DNA from: a virus
DNA: 21,581 bases
Virus record (IMG/VR): IMGVR_UViG_3300046369_000818
Location: 1 to 21,581 of that record
Strand: one strand, 5' to 3'
The notes beneath the pieces were generated by a model, which saw only the letters and a list, made by a program, of their open reading frames with translations, did no database searches and was not told the DNA's origin. Below are positions 16,601-21,485 of the stretch, in pieces. The number at the start of each line of letters is the position of its first letter. Position 1 is the first letter of the stretch. A program made the translations under genes and the position numbers.

Positions 16601-17202
16601 GTTACAGTAAAAGTATATAATGTTTCTGCTGTTTCTAAAGATGTAGTTCCATCAATATTAGTGCCTGTCAGCGACAGTCCAGTAGGTAGTGCTCCATTGG
16701 TAATATTAAATGTGATAGTGCCTCCATCTGGTTCTGTTGCCGCTAATGTTATCGTAGATATAGTTTCTGCAGAAGCAAAGGTTCCTAAGCTACCTGCTGA
16801 TGTCGACCATGCTGGAATACCATTATATGAAATACCATTTATAAATGTAGCACTTCCTGTATCTGTATTTGCAACAACTACATCATAATCACCTGCAGCT
16901 TTGGCTGGTGTTGTTATAGTTAAAGTAGTTGCAGACACAAAAGATACCGCTGGTGCAGCCGTACCCCCTACGGTTACAGTAACGCCTGTAACAAAACCTG
17001 TACCTGTAATTGTTATAGTTTCTCCTCCAGCTGTATCCGCAGCGGTTGCAGAGCCCGGATAGGATAACGATGTTATAGCAGGTGGTGTAATATTAGACAC
17101 CCATTCCATATCACCATCCCCTGAAGATTGAAGCACATAACCATTTACGCCATTACCTACAACTCCAGAGAACTGTGCTGCTTTAATTTTAGTTTCAGCC
17201 AT
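13660..17202 (-). CDS. Large multi-domain LamG tail adhesin
   Basis: A 1180-aa protein, the largest in the window. Domains in order: N-terminal virion-anchoring segment (1-38, GYVLQSSGDGDMEWV); an IPT/TIG immunoglobulin-like domain (40-128, PPAITSLSYPGS...GGETITITGTGF); a cadherin/He_PIG-like domain (129-219, NGALPTGLSLTGTNI...TVTATDNESQTTPRVFTITV); and three LamG jelly rolls (about 245-412, 430-622 and 643-831), each starting near FNGSS and ending in IDQ/EVR...LSSSEVTTLY. A C-terminal region (890-1180) has two VWIKER-like modules, as in the protein at 1-1569. Such stalks of Ig-like domains carrying lectin modules bind surface glycans, so this is likely the main receptor-binding fibre. No signal peptide or membrane segment is seen. 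It may be a substrate of the phage chaperonin. Confidence 0.8.
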   Translation of the reverse strand: MAETKIKAAQFSGVVGNGVNGYVLQSSGDGDMEWVSNITPPAITSLSYPGSATAADTAGGETITITGTGFVTGVTVTVGGTAAPAVSFVSATTLTITTPAKAAGDYDVVVANTDTGSATFINGISYNGIPAWSTSAGSLGTFASAETISTITLAATEPDGGTITFNITNGALPTGLSLTGTNIDGTTSLETAETLYTFTVTATDNESQTTPRVFTITVQKQFIATENFTINTYTGNGSTQSIEGKIGTSASFNGSSSYITTSNPFSGQSGSNQEYSVSLWFKADSFTNVTYPTLFKGFNSSNSAQTPPFVWTDGSIIRFHGYKYGDATVSLNTGQWYHLVVIENGDSIEIWLDGVSKTLGALTTWDQVNADQIKFGADSASLASTAFDGSIDQIRIFDRALLSSEVTTLYGESNTSTTKSTTDIFDDGSAVALYEFEEGAKDTGGVTGYIGAAGIFNGSSGHIDLGTTDFVQNNNSLSISAWCYFEDLSTANSIVTKWNNSGIEESWGFWHYGAGSTTLHFAHRDASNNVTSSYSNTSAISENTWHHCVLVWNGSTVTYYVDGAQVGTSTNSDFNSATKTSSANIIIGAQNEGSASQMTGKIDQVRLFNKGLSSSEVTTLYNETSASSTKSATDIFDDSSGVALYELEGNANDTGGGNGKIGGAAVFNGSSSKVSNVYQIDYGSSISMWVNVDNTVPTGTYYGLWTQGDGSAEYTGVRYKRNSGNNYTIEAFIRLGNNYIYRRNTSSTWNEGWNHFVFIINTTTGFDFYLNGSNGNFSNWFVSGTFSNVDFSNEPAALGIYSASTYYKGKLDEVRYYNKELSASEITTLYTETASSTISISGLQAHYKFEGDATDEQGNYDGTATNVIYGYNGTPTNVTYGYDGTPTNVSFVGTSFQPDFVWIKERNNPVDHLLFDTIRGAGVYQRTNLASNDPSPQLATLSSFDSNGFSVGSDGGVNGNNDTYVAWMWKAGGTAVSNTDGSITSSVSANQDAGFSIVKWTTTAAASWNVGHGLDTAPEMIISKMTSFSNAWEVYHKDVGTGKYLQLASSAAATTDAGGFSSVTDTTWTSYTTNTTGTYIAYCFNSVDGYQKIGSYTGAVGRTVNVGFEPRFIMFKNTSASGQWWIHDAVRGDDKRLFAEVSNAESTSSSLTTSSTGFTLNDANGNLNTSGNTYIYLAIA
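14528..14630 (-). repeat. Three 33-bp tandem repeats in the large adhesin gene
   Basis: Three in-frame copies with a period of exactly 33 bases encode YDGTATNVIYG, YNGTPTNVTYG and YDGTPTNVSFVG (residues about 860-892). Related sites are spaced 33 bases apart (near 14551, 14584 and 14617). The same NYNGTATNVTY segment starts the LamG modules of the 1-1569 gene. The repeats probably arose by slippage, and may be a length-variable spacer before the C-terminal modules. Confidence 0.75.
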
Positions 17203-17438
17203 TATTTAGTATTGTTGATTTTAGTGCCCTTACCGAACCCAGAACGGTTTCGTTTTGCAGATACAAAGGACGATGTGGTATGATCATAGTCCATACCGTC
17301 TATATTTTTACCATTCTTTTTCGCAGCTCTACGCTTGCGTTGGTTTTCAGCCTTCATAGCACGACGTCGAGGGCTCATAGCGACGGCCTTATCTCGGACC
17401 TTCTTACGACGCCGCGCTTCAGGAGAAAGCTTTTGCAT
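17202..17438 (-). CDS. Small basic protein of unknown function
   Basis: A 78-aa protein, highly basic. Its first 40 residues are almost all Lys, Arg, Ala and Ser (LSPEARRRKKVRDKAVAMSPRRRAMKAENQRKRRAAKK), followed by a conserved-looking DYDHTTSSFVSAKRNRSGFGKGTK end (about 49-73). The basic helix could bind DNA or another acidic surface. It overlaps its neighbours by single bases on both sides (TAATG at 17438 and at 17202), so it is translated with the 242-aa protein and the large adhesin. It could be a DNA-condensing or virion protein. No domain is recognised with confidence. Confidence 0.6.
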   Translation of the reverse strand: MQKLSPEARRRKKVRDKAVAMSPRRRAMKAENQRKRRAAKKNGKNIDGMDYDHTTSSFVSAKRNRSGFGKGTKINNTK

Positions 17439-18166
17439 TACTTTTTCTTTAATGCTTTAACACCTTTCATTTTTGCAGGTGATTTTCCAATGCTCTTTTT
17501 TGTTTTTGCAACACCTTTAGGCTTAATTGCTGAAACACTCTTTTCTTTTTTAATATAAGAAACTTGGTCTGGAGAGCTTTTACCTTTAGTGTAGACTTTT
17601 CTGCGACTACTTGAAGGCGTATTTGACATTCTTTTTTCACCAGAAGACGTTTTTGTTTTGCTTCTAATGTTTTTCATTTTTTGAGTGGGTTCCGTTTTTT
17701 TCACAGGCGATTTACCTTTACTTTTTTCTTTATCAGTGGTAAATCTAGTACTACCTTTTTTGATTTCAACCTCTATTTTTCCTGTTGTACCAGCACTTTT
17801 TCTACCTGCTTTATCTCTATAGTTTTTAGTTACAGTTGGTTTTTGTCCTGGCTCAAATGAAGGGTCACTTGTTTTTTGACCAATTTTAGCTCCTTCACCT
17901 TTTCTTTTATAATCAGAAGCAGTTTCTCTAGTGTCTTTAGTATATGTTGTTCCAGTTACTCCTGGCATATCAGACTCATAGCGAAATTTATCTTTTTTCT
18001 TTTTAGGGTCAGTAGTCTTTTTAGCTGGTGATTTGCCATATGACCTAGCAGGTGATTCTGGTGCTGCTTTAATAGCATCCTGCAACTGTTGAGGTAAGTT
18101 ACCCTGTTTACCTACTAACGCTTTCATTAGTGGCGTTTTCGGATTCATTTTAAATGGTGATCCCAT
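17438..18166 (-). CDS. Lys/Ser-rich protein with SPxK motifs (histone-like)
   Basis: A 242-aa protein, very basic and low in hydrophobic residues. Residues 1-30 (MGSPFKMNPKTPLMKALVGKQGNLPQQLQDAI) look folded; the rest is mostly disordered, rich in K, S, T and P. SPxK motifs appear at the start (SPFK), at about 40-55 (SPARSYGKSPAKK), in the middle (GKSPVKK) and at the end (GKSPAKMKGVKALKKK), as in histone H1 tails. It is the first gene of the leftward block, its start 36 bases from a possible TATAAATT element. It may condense DNA, regulate, or be packaged. No enzymatic motif. Confidence 0.6.
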   Translation of the reverse strand: MGSPFKMNPKTPLMKALVGKQGNLPQQLQDAIKAAPESPARSYGKSPAKKTTDPKKKKDKFRYESDMPGVTGTTYTKDTRETASDYKRKGEGAKIGQKTSDPSFEPGQKPTVTKNYRDKAGRKSAGTTGKIEVEIKKGSTRFTTDKEKSKGKSPVKKTEPTQKMKNIRSKTKTSSGEKRMSNTPSSSRRKVYTKGKSSPDQVSYIKKEKSVSAIKPKGVAKTKKSIGKSPAKMKGVKALKKK

Positions 18167-18499
18167 AATTTTGTTTTTAAGATTAATCTAATTTATACAT
18201 GCATATATATAAGAGTATTATCACGTTGTATTACATATATTTAAATTATAGTATAACCTGAACACCTAGAGTGCGACATTAGCCCCCTACATATATATAT
18301 TAACACCCTATTGTCACAGTTTTGAGGTATATAAAAGCAGCCCCACCCTGTTCTTAAATTTTTTGTTAGATAATTAGAGGTTTTGTATTACGCATAACTA
18401 TTTGGCACTCAGCCACTTACATAAAACCCAATATCTTACCCCACCCCCCAAAGTGCTCAGTATCAAGTACTTAAGTTTTTGCCTTTTTGGGCTCTCTTT
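18167..18499. other. Non-coding divergent region with C-tracts and hairpin
   Basis: No gene can be supported here. On the plus strand, C-runs of 3-6 occur near 18283, 18306, 18341, 18346, 18427, 18439 and 18444; they are G-runs on the minus strand, which is striking in such AT-rich DNA. TTGTATTAC occurs twice (18226-18234 and 18383-18391). On the minus strand, TATAAATT near 18190-18197 resembles the T4 late promoter TATAAATA and faces the 242-aa gene. GGCACT (18404-18409) can pair with AGTGCT (18452-18457). This could hold an origin of replication, a small RNA or late promoters; none can be proven by eye. Confidence 0.45.
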
Positions 18500-18501
18500 T
18501 T
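18451..18501 (+). terminator. Hairpin followed by T-tracts, possible terminator
   Basis: AAGTGCT (18451-18457) and AGTACTT (18466-18472) form a 7-base stem with one G-U pair and an 8-base loop. T-runs follow at 18476-18480, 18484-18488 (inside GCC-TTTTT-GGGC) and 18497-18501. It lies just upstream of promoter copy 1. It could end a small RNA or insulate the rightward genes. The stem is weak, so the call is tentative. Confidence 0.35.
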
Positions 18502-18534
18502 ACATACTAAACACGAACTAGTTTGGATAATATA
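18500..18534 (+). promoter_or_regulatory. Phage promoter motif, copy 1
   Basis: TTACATACTA, then AACACGA (18510-18516), 8 bases, then GGATAATATA (18525-18534). It has the same 20-base upstream stretch (TTTTTACATACTAAACACGA) as copy 3. No gene starts within 40 bases: the first ATG (18538) meets a TGA at once. It may act in tandem with copy 2 or be a duplication remnant. Confidence 0.65.
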
Positions 18535-18588
18535 GTTATGACTTGACCTTACATTTTAAGAAATATATATTTTAAGTTTTATGTGCTT

Positions 18589-18613
18589 AACACGAAGGAT
18601 AATGGATAATATA
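18589..18613 (+). promoter_or_regulatory. Phage promoter motif, copy 2
   Basis: AACACGA, 8 bases, GGATAATATA, 22 bases before the ATG of the 56-aa gene at 18636. The spacer itself ends in GGATAAT, so the element looks partly duplicated. The leader is GTAACAAAAAATAATAAAT with no Shine-Dalgarno site. Confidence 0.75.
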
Positions 18614-18635
18614 TATGTAACAAAAAATAATAAAT

Positions 18636-18806
18636 ATGAAAACTTTTATAACTTACAAAATTAATAATGATTTCTTTGAATTAGATTATAATAATAATAA
18701 AGAAGAAGAGAAAGAAATGTTAAACTATATTAAAAATAATAATATAAAAGAATTTAAAAGATTAGAAAATAATAAGGGTTATAGATTTAATGTTTTTACA
18801 TACTAA
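18636..18806 (+). CDS. 56-aa early protein, unknown function
   Basis: First gene of the rightward set, 22 bases after promoter copy 2. The product begins MKTFITYKINNDFFELDYN and has a run of Asn, then KEEEKEMLNYIKNNNIKEFKRLENN and ends YRFNVFTY. The order beta, helix, beta suggests a small alpha/beta fold. Its last codons, TTT TTT? aside, end ACA TAC TAA and lie inside promoter copy 3, so coding and promoter sequence overlap. No family recognised. Very AT-rich, like its neighbours. Confidence 0.65.
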   Translation: MKTFITYKINNDFFELDYNNNKEEEKEMLNYIKNNNIKEFKRLENNKGYRFNVFTY

Positions 18807-18830
18807 ACACGACCTCAACTGGATAATATA
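18796..18830 (+). promoter_or_regulatory. Phage promoter motif, copy 3
   Basis: TTACATACTA, AACACGA (18806-18812), 8 bases, GGATAATATA (18821-18830), 23 bases before the ATG at 18854. The stop codon of the 56-aa gene (18804-18806) overlaps the box. It shares 20 identical bases with copy 1. Confidence 0.75.
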
Positions 18831-18853
18831 TATGAACATTAAAACACACACAC

Positions 18854-18988
18854 ATGAATAAATATCTAATAACACATGCACTCGAAACATTACTTGAACA
18901 GGTAGTTGACTCAAGAGAAAACTCTAACGATTACAAAGATCAAATAAAAGAAATTGAAGAACAAATAAAAATAGTAAAAAAACTTTAA
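18854..18988 (+). CDS. 44-aa early protein, coiled-coil-like
   Basis: A small gene preceded by AAAACACACACAC directly before the ATG, with no Shine-Dalgarno sequence, 23 bases after promoter copy 3. The product begins MNKYLITHALETLLEQVVDS and ends DQIKEIEEQIKIVKKL. It is predicted almost fully helical, with a heptad-like pattern of I and L in the second half, so it may form a dimeric coiled coil. An earlier ATG at 18832 gives only nine codons. No family recognised; function unknown. Confidence 0.6.
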   Translation: MNKYLITHALETLLEQVVDSRENSNDYKDQIKEIEEQIKIVKKL

Positions 18989-18999
18989 AACATACACAC

Positions 19000-19143
19000 A
19001 TGGAATTTAATAGACTCGAACTCGAACTACTAAGATATGCAATGGAAGACTTTGCAAACAACGATCAACATACTGAATCAAGTCAATACAAAGCATTTGA
19101 AATTGTAACTAAAATAGATAAAATGATTAACAATATTAAGTAA
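19000..19143 (+). CDS. 47-aa early protein, helical
   Basis: It begins 11 bases after the previous stop, with the leader ACATACACACATG, very like that of the gene before. The product starts MEFNRLELELLRYAMEDFAN, has a polar middle (NNDQHTESSQYKA), and ends FEIVTKIDKMINNIK. Two amphipathic helices are likely, so it may be a small protein-binding factor. It probably shares a transcript with the 44-aa gene, since no promoter motif lies between them. No family recognised. Confidence 0.6.
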   Translation: MEFNRLELELLRYAMEDFANNDQHTESSQYKAFEIVTKIDKMINNIK

Positions 19144-19221
19144 AATAAGTTAATTACACACATACACACACTGAACTACACCTACTCTACTAAAAATATT
19201 AATAAATAAAACACATACCTT

Positions 19222-19398
19222 ATGACTAGTGAATTAAGTAAAAGAATAGCTAAGCAAAATGCTAAAACTGAAAGACAAATGGGTTTCTATACCCTTGGTA
19301 TGAAAAACGTTACACGAGTTACCTTCTCACGTAATGCTCAATGGAACCAAATAGACACAACTAAGGTTTACTATGCACAAACCAAATTACAAGCTTAA
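19222..19398 (+). CDS. 58-aa basic early protein
   Basis: A basic protein that begins MTSELSKRIAKQNAKTERQMG, then FYTLGMKNVTRVTFSRNAQWNQIDTTKVYYAQTKLQA. A basic helix precedes a beta-hairpin-like part, so nucleic-acid binding is possible but unproven. The 78-base gap before it holds the CA-rich stretches ACACACATACACACAC and ends AAAACACATACCTTATG, but no copy of the promoter motif. Its stop codon overlaps the box of promoter copy 4. No family recognised. Confidence 0.6.
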   Translation: MTSELSKRIAKQNAKTERQMGFYTLGMKNVTRVTFSRNAQWNQIDTTKVYYAQTKLQA

Positions 19399-19421
19399 TA
19401 CGTGTTTAAATGGATAATATA
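19397..19421 (+). promoter_or_regulatory. Phage promoter motif, copy 4 (degenerate box)
   Basis: AATACGT instead of AACACGA, then the same 8-base spacing and a full GGATAATATA (19412-19421), 19 bases before the ATG at 19441. It overlaps the stop of the preceding gene. Confidence 0.7.
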
Positions 19422-19440
19422 AATGTAAAACAAACACATT

Positions 19441-19614
19441 ATGACAACACAACTACACGAACTAAATGGTAAACTGGATATGCTAAATGATCTAAAAATA
19501 CAAGGTCTAGGATTATCACTCGACCAACAAGAAAAGCTACTTGCTATACACCAACAGCTACTTGACCGACGCTTTGAACTAATAAAGCAAATTAAAAAAG
19601 ATTATATAATATGA
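19441..19614 (+). CDS. 57-aa early protein, helical
   Basis: First gene after promoter copy 4, with leader AAACAAACACATTATG. The product (MTTQLHELNGKLDMLNDLKIQ, then LSLDQQEKLLAIHQQLLDRRFELIKQIKKDY) is Leu/Gln-rich and predicted to form two long amphipathic helices, likely a helical hairpin or coiled coil. Its TGA overlaps the next ATG (ATGA). No family recognised. Possibly a small inhibitor or adaptor acting early in infection, but this is only from position. Confidence 0.65.
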   Translation: MTTQLHELNGKLDMLNDLKIQGLGLSLDQQEKLLAIHQQLLDRRFELIKQIKKDYII

Positions 19615-19751
19615 ACATAACACATACAAATTTAATGGACTGGGTTAACACGCTTGACCTACCAACAGAAGAAAAGATTAACAGAATATACAAATACTAT
19701 GATTGGCCACTGAGCTATGCTAAAACAAAAGAATACTTAATACAAAACTAA
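19611..19751 (+). CDS. 46-aa early protein
   Basis: It overlaps the previous gene by ATGA. The product begins MNITHTNLMDWVNTLDLPTEEKINRI and continues YKYYDWPLSYAKTKEYLIQN, with many aromatic residues (three W/Y pairs) and two likely helices. Translation is probably coupled to the 57-aa gene. Its small size and lack of homology leave the function open. Only the tight packing and ATGA overlap support it as a gene. Confidence 0.6.
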   Translation: MNITHTNLMDWVNTLDLPTEEKINRIYKYYDWPLSYAKTKEYLIQN

Positions 19752-19752
19752 T

Positions 19753-19860
19753 ATGATGAATAAATATTACTTAGAAGAAATGCTTGCTAATACAAGCTAC
19801 ACTGAAGAACAAATAACTGAGATGGAAAACTGGGAAATTGAAATGCACTTAGGATTATGA
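19753..19860 (+). CDS. 35-aa acidic early protein
   Basis: A very short gene starting one base after the previous stop, with two adjacent ATGs (19753 and 19756). The product MMNKYYLEEMLANTSYTEEQ...ITEMENWEIEMHLGL is acidic and predicted helical. Its TGA overlaps the next ATG. The fit with both neighbours supports translation, although 35 codons could also arise by chance. Function unknown. Confidence 0.5.
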   Translation: MMNKYYLEEMLANTSYTEEQITEMENWEIEMHLGL

Positions 19861-20057
19861 ATATAACACAAAAAGATTTAGAAGCTAAGCTAAAACAAAT
19901 AGCTGAGTTCGAGCAAAAATACGGTACCGATCATGGCCAAACAAATGTACACGCTATGAAAAAATATTGTACTGATGCTAAATACAGAGAACGCGTCACA
20001 GCCTTTAACAAAGCGTCAATTGAAACAATTAAACACTATAACAGATATGAAAACTAA
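19857..20057 (+). CDS. 66-aa early protein
   Basis: It overlaps the preceding gene by ATGA. The product begins MNITQKDLEAKLKQIAEFEQKYG, has a middle TDHGQTNVHAMKKYCTDAKY, and ends RVTAFNKASIETIKHYNRYEN. It is predicted to be mostly helical and mildly basic at its C-terminus, with one cysteine. Its 3' end overlaps the start of the next gene by 11 bases. It belongs to the transcript from promoter copy 4. No family recognised. Confidence 0.65.
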   Translation: MNITQKDLEAKLKQIAEFEQKYGTDHGQTNVHAMKKYCTDAKYRERVTAFNKASIETIKHYNRYEN

Positions 20058-20193
20058 AGATAAATTATACGACTTACGTCAAGCTATTGATGACCTTGTT
20101 GCGATCGGTCCAGACTATGCTCACTTTATGAATGCACAAATTGCACACAAGAATTTAAAGAAGATTAAAAAACTGTTAGAATACGTAGGCTAA
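20047..20193 (+). CDS. 48-aa early protein
   Basis: I chose the ATG at 20047 (MKTKDKLYDLRQAIDDLVAI) because it overlaps the previous gene by only 11 bases; an in-frame ATG at 19975 would add 24 residues in a long overlap. The product continues GPDYAHFMNAQIAHKNLKKIKKLLEYVG, likely two helices with a basic end. It is the last gene before promoter copy 5. No family recognised and no motif found. Confidence 0.6.
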   Translation: MKTKDKLYDLRQAIDDLVAIGPDYAHFMNAQIAHKNLKKIKKLLEYVG

Positions 20194-20216
20194 ATGCTAT
20201 ACACAATTACATACCT

Positions 20217-20241
20217 AACACGAGTACAAACGGATAATATT
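20217..20241 (+). promoter_or_regulatory. Phage promoter motif, copy 5
   Basis: AACACGA, 8 bases, GGATAATATT (20232-20241), 24 bases before the ATG at 20266. It has TTACATACCT upstream, close to TTACATACTA of copies 1 and 3. Confidence 0.75.
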
Positions 20242-20265
20242 AACGAATAACAAACAAACACACTT

Positions 20266-20511
20266 ATGAAAACATTTGACAGATACAAACAAAACTTAAA
20301 ACAAGTCGGCAATGACATTTATTCTTACGATACACAAGTTGCTGAAATAATTGGAGACTATCTTTATAAACTTAAATGGAATGTAAAAGGTATGACGTCA
20401 AGCCCAACAACAAATAAGCATATTAATTATGCAGCAAGTGAACTTGGTTTAACTGTAATTGAAAATAACCAATGGAAAGATGAATACTGGCCAAAAGATA
20501 TAAAAGCATGA
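20266..20511 (+). CDS. 81-aa early protein, possible DUF8033-like
   Basis: First gene after promoter copy 5, with the leader ACAAACAAACACACTTATG. The product begins MKTFDRYKQNLKQVGNDIYSYDTQVAEI and ends with the pattern TTNKHINYAASELGLTVIEN. The combination SYxTxVAxI...TTxKHINYxAxELG resembles a small phage family that I recall as DUF8033; the function of that family is unknown. A beta-then-helix layout is likely. Its end overlaps the next gene by ATGA. Family call is tentative. Confidence 0.7.
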   Translation: MKTFDRYKQNLKQVGNDIYSYDTQVAEIIGDYLYKLKWNVKGMTSSPTTNKHINYAASELGLTVIENNQWKDEYWPKDIKA

Positions 20512-20714
20512 AAAAATTAATATTACAAAGACATGACATCTATAGTCATTACTACAAGGATTTTAATGATGGAAAATTTTACGAGGTTAATGCCTTTGAC
20601 GTTGATCCAATAAGCAATAGAATTGTAAATAAAGATTTTAAAGATTCAGATTTCAGCAAAAGAAAAGAAATTAAAGATGAATTTAAAAACCCAAGATTTA
20701 TACAAACAATATAA
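20508..20714 (+). CDS. 68-aa early protein
   Basis: Overlaps the 81-aa gene by ATGA. The product is MKKLILQRHDIYSHYYKDF..., with NDGKFYEVNAFDVDPISNRIVNKD in the middle and KRKEIKDEFKNPRFIQTI at the end. It has a beta-rich first half and a polar second half with many Lys and Asp. No domain or motif is recognised. The spacing to the next ATG (20719) is 4 bases, so it is likely co-translated or at least co-transcribed. Confidence 0.6.
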   Translation: MKKLILQRHDIYSHYYKDFNDGKFYEVNAFDVDPISNRIVNKDFKDSDFSKRKEIKDEFKNPRFIQTI

Positions 20715-20718
20715 AAGT

Positions 20719-20919
20719 ATGAAAAACACGTGGATATTTTATGGCAACGACCATAGCGGAATTAAAACAATTCACTACATTAAACAATGTAAACGTCCTG
20801 AAGCGACAAGTGAATACAAAGAAATGATGCACTTATTAGAAAACAATACTTATTACACAACAGGATATATGACTAGTAAAGCATGGAATAAAGAAAACCA
20901 ATATATAAAAATAGTATAA
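20719..20919 (+). CDS. 66-aa basic early protein
   Basis: I chose the ATG at 20719, 4 bases after the previous stop; an in-frame ATG at 20677 would add 14 residues and overlap that gene. The product begins MKNTWIFYGNDHSGIKTIHYIKQ and continues CKRPEATSEYKEMMHLLENN, ending YYTTGYMTSKAWNKENQYIKIV. It has a beta-type first part with many aromatics, a helix and a beta end. No family recognised. A small binding fold is plausible. Confidence 0.6.
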   Translation: MKNTWIFYGNDHSGIKTIHYIKQCKRPEATSEYKEMMHLLENNTYYTTGYMTSKAWNKENQYIKIV

Positions 20920-20922
20920 ATT

Positions 20923-21117
20923 ATGTATGACAAAGAATTAGTAGCAAACACAGCAAACACAATTATTGAAGAAGTCAATAGACATATTGACGATACAATA
21001 TACTGGCAACTAGACTCATCTGAATTTGGTTTAAATGAATTTGATGACCTATATGAATTAGAATTACAAATCAAACAACAATTATTATTTACATTAATTA
21101 AAAAAGTAACAAAATGA
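20923..21117 (+). CDS. 64-aa acidic early protein, helical
   Basis: Starts 3 bases after the previous stop and overlaps the next gene by ATGA. The product is acidic in its first two thirds: MYDKELVANTANTIIEEVNRH, DDTIYWQLDSSEFGLNEFDD, then a hydrophobic helix LYELELQIKQQLLFTLIKKVTK. The last 22 residues may form an amphipathic or membrane-touching helix. No family recognised. Function unknown. Confidence 0.65.
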   Translation: MYDKELVANTANTIIEEVNRHIDDTIYWQLDSSEFGLNEFDDLYELELQIKQQLLFTLIKKVTK

Positions 21118-21449
21118 ACGACATTTACACACAACTAGCACAAATTTTAAACGTATCTAAAATTACTGAAGACTATACAACCCATGCTGATCTACAAATT
21201 AGCGAATATATGACTGCTGATAGCTATGACATACACGTTATGACCAACGAACCTATGTCACTAATGTGGGACACTGATGTATATTATCATCAACCATCAT
21301 TCAACGACATTATCGATCGCATTAAAGATTTAGACGAAGATGCTATTGTATATGTAAGCGATTTTGAAACATACTTACCAGAATATGAGGTTGATGATTA
21401 TCTTGAACAACACAACGAAGAAGAATTACAAGATAAACACGAAGCATAA
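21114..21449 (+). CDS. 111-aa strongly acidic early protein
   Basis: By my count it has 28 Asp/Glu and only about four Lys/Arg in 111 residues. The sequence starts MNDIYTQLAQILNVSK, has a middle SYDIHVMTNEPMSLMWDTDVYYHQPS, and ends YLPEYEVDDYLEQHNEEELQ. Such charge is seen in DNA-mimic proteins of phages (for example anti-restriction factors) but also in many other small acidic proteins; a DNA-mimic role is speculation. The last codons and the stop lie inside promoter copy 6. Confidence 0.65.
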   Translation: MNDIYTQLAQILNVSKITEDYTTHADLQISEYMTADSYDIHVMTNEPMSLMWDTDVYYHQPSFNDIIDRIKDLDEDAIVYVSDFETYLPEYEVDDYLEQHNEEELQDKHEA

Positions 21450-21460
21450 GGGATAATAAT
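21436..21460 (+). promoter_or_regulatory. Phage promoter motif, copy 6
   Basis: AACACGA, 8 bases, GGATAATAAT (21451-21460), 25 bases before the ATG at 21486. The box lies within the last codons (Lys-His-Glu) of the 111-aa gene, so coding and promoter sequence overlap. Confidence 0.7.
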
Positions 21461-21485
21461 AACGAACAACAAACAATTAAATATT

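Noticed and set aside
19165-19210. Possible 12-codon frame from CTG after a CACACA leader
   Set aside because: It has no ATG and is very short; chance is the simpler explanation, although a decayed gene is possible.
19975-20193. Longer start for the 48-aa early gene
   Set aside because: It would overlap the 66-aa gene by over 80 bases; the ATG at 20047 gives a short overlap as elsewhere.
20677-20919. Longer start for the 66-aa early gene
   Set aside because: It would overlap the previous gene by 38 bases; the ATG at 20719 is 4 bases after its stop.
20853-21134. 93-aa open frame on the minus strand in the early region
   Set aside because: It lies opposite three well-packed plus-strand genes, and its Ser/Ile/Tyr composition is that expected from reversed AT-rich codons.
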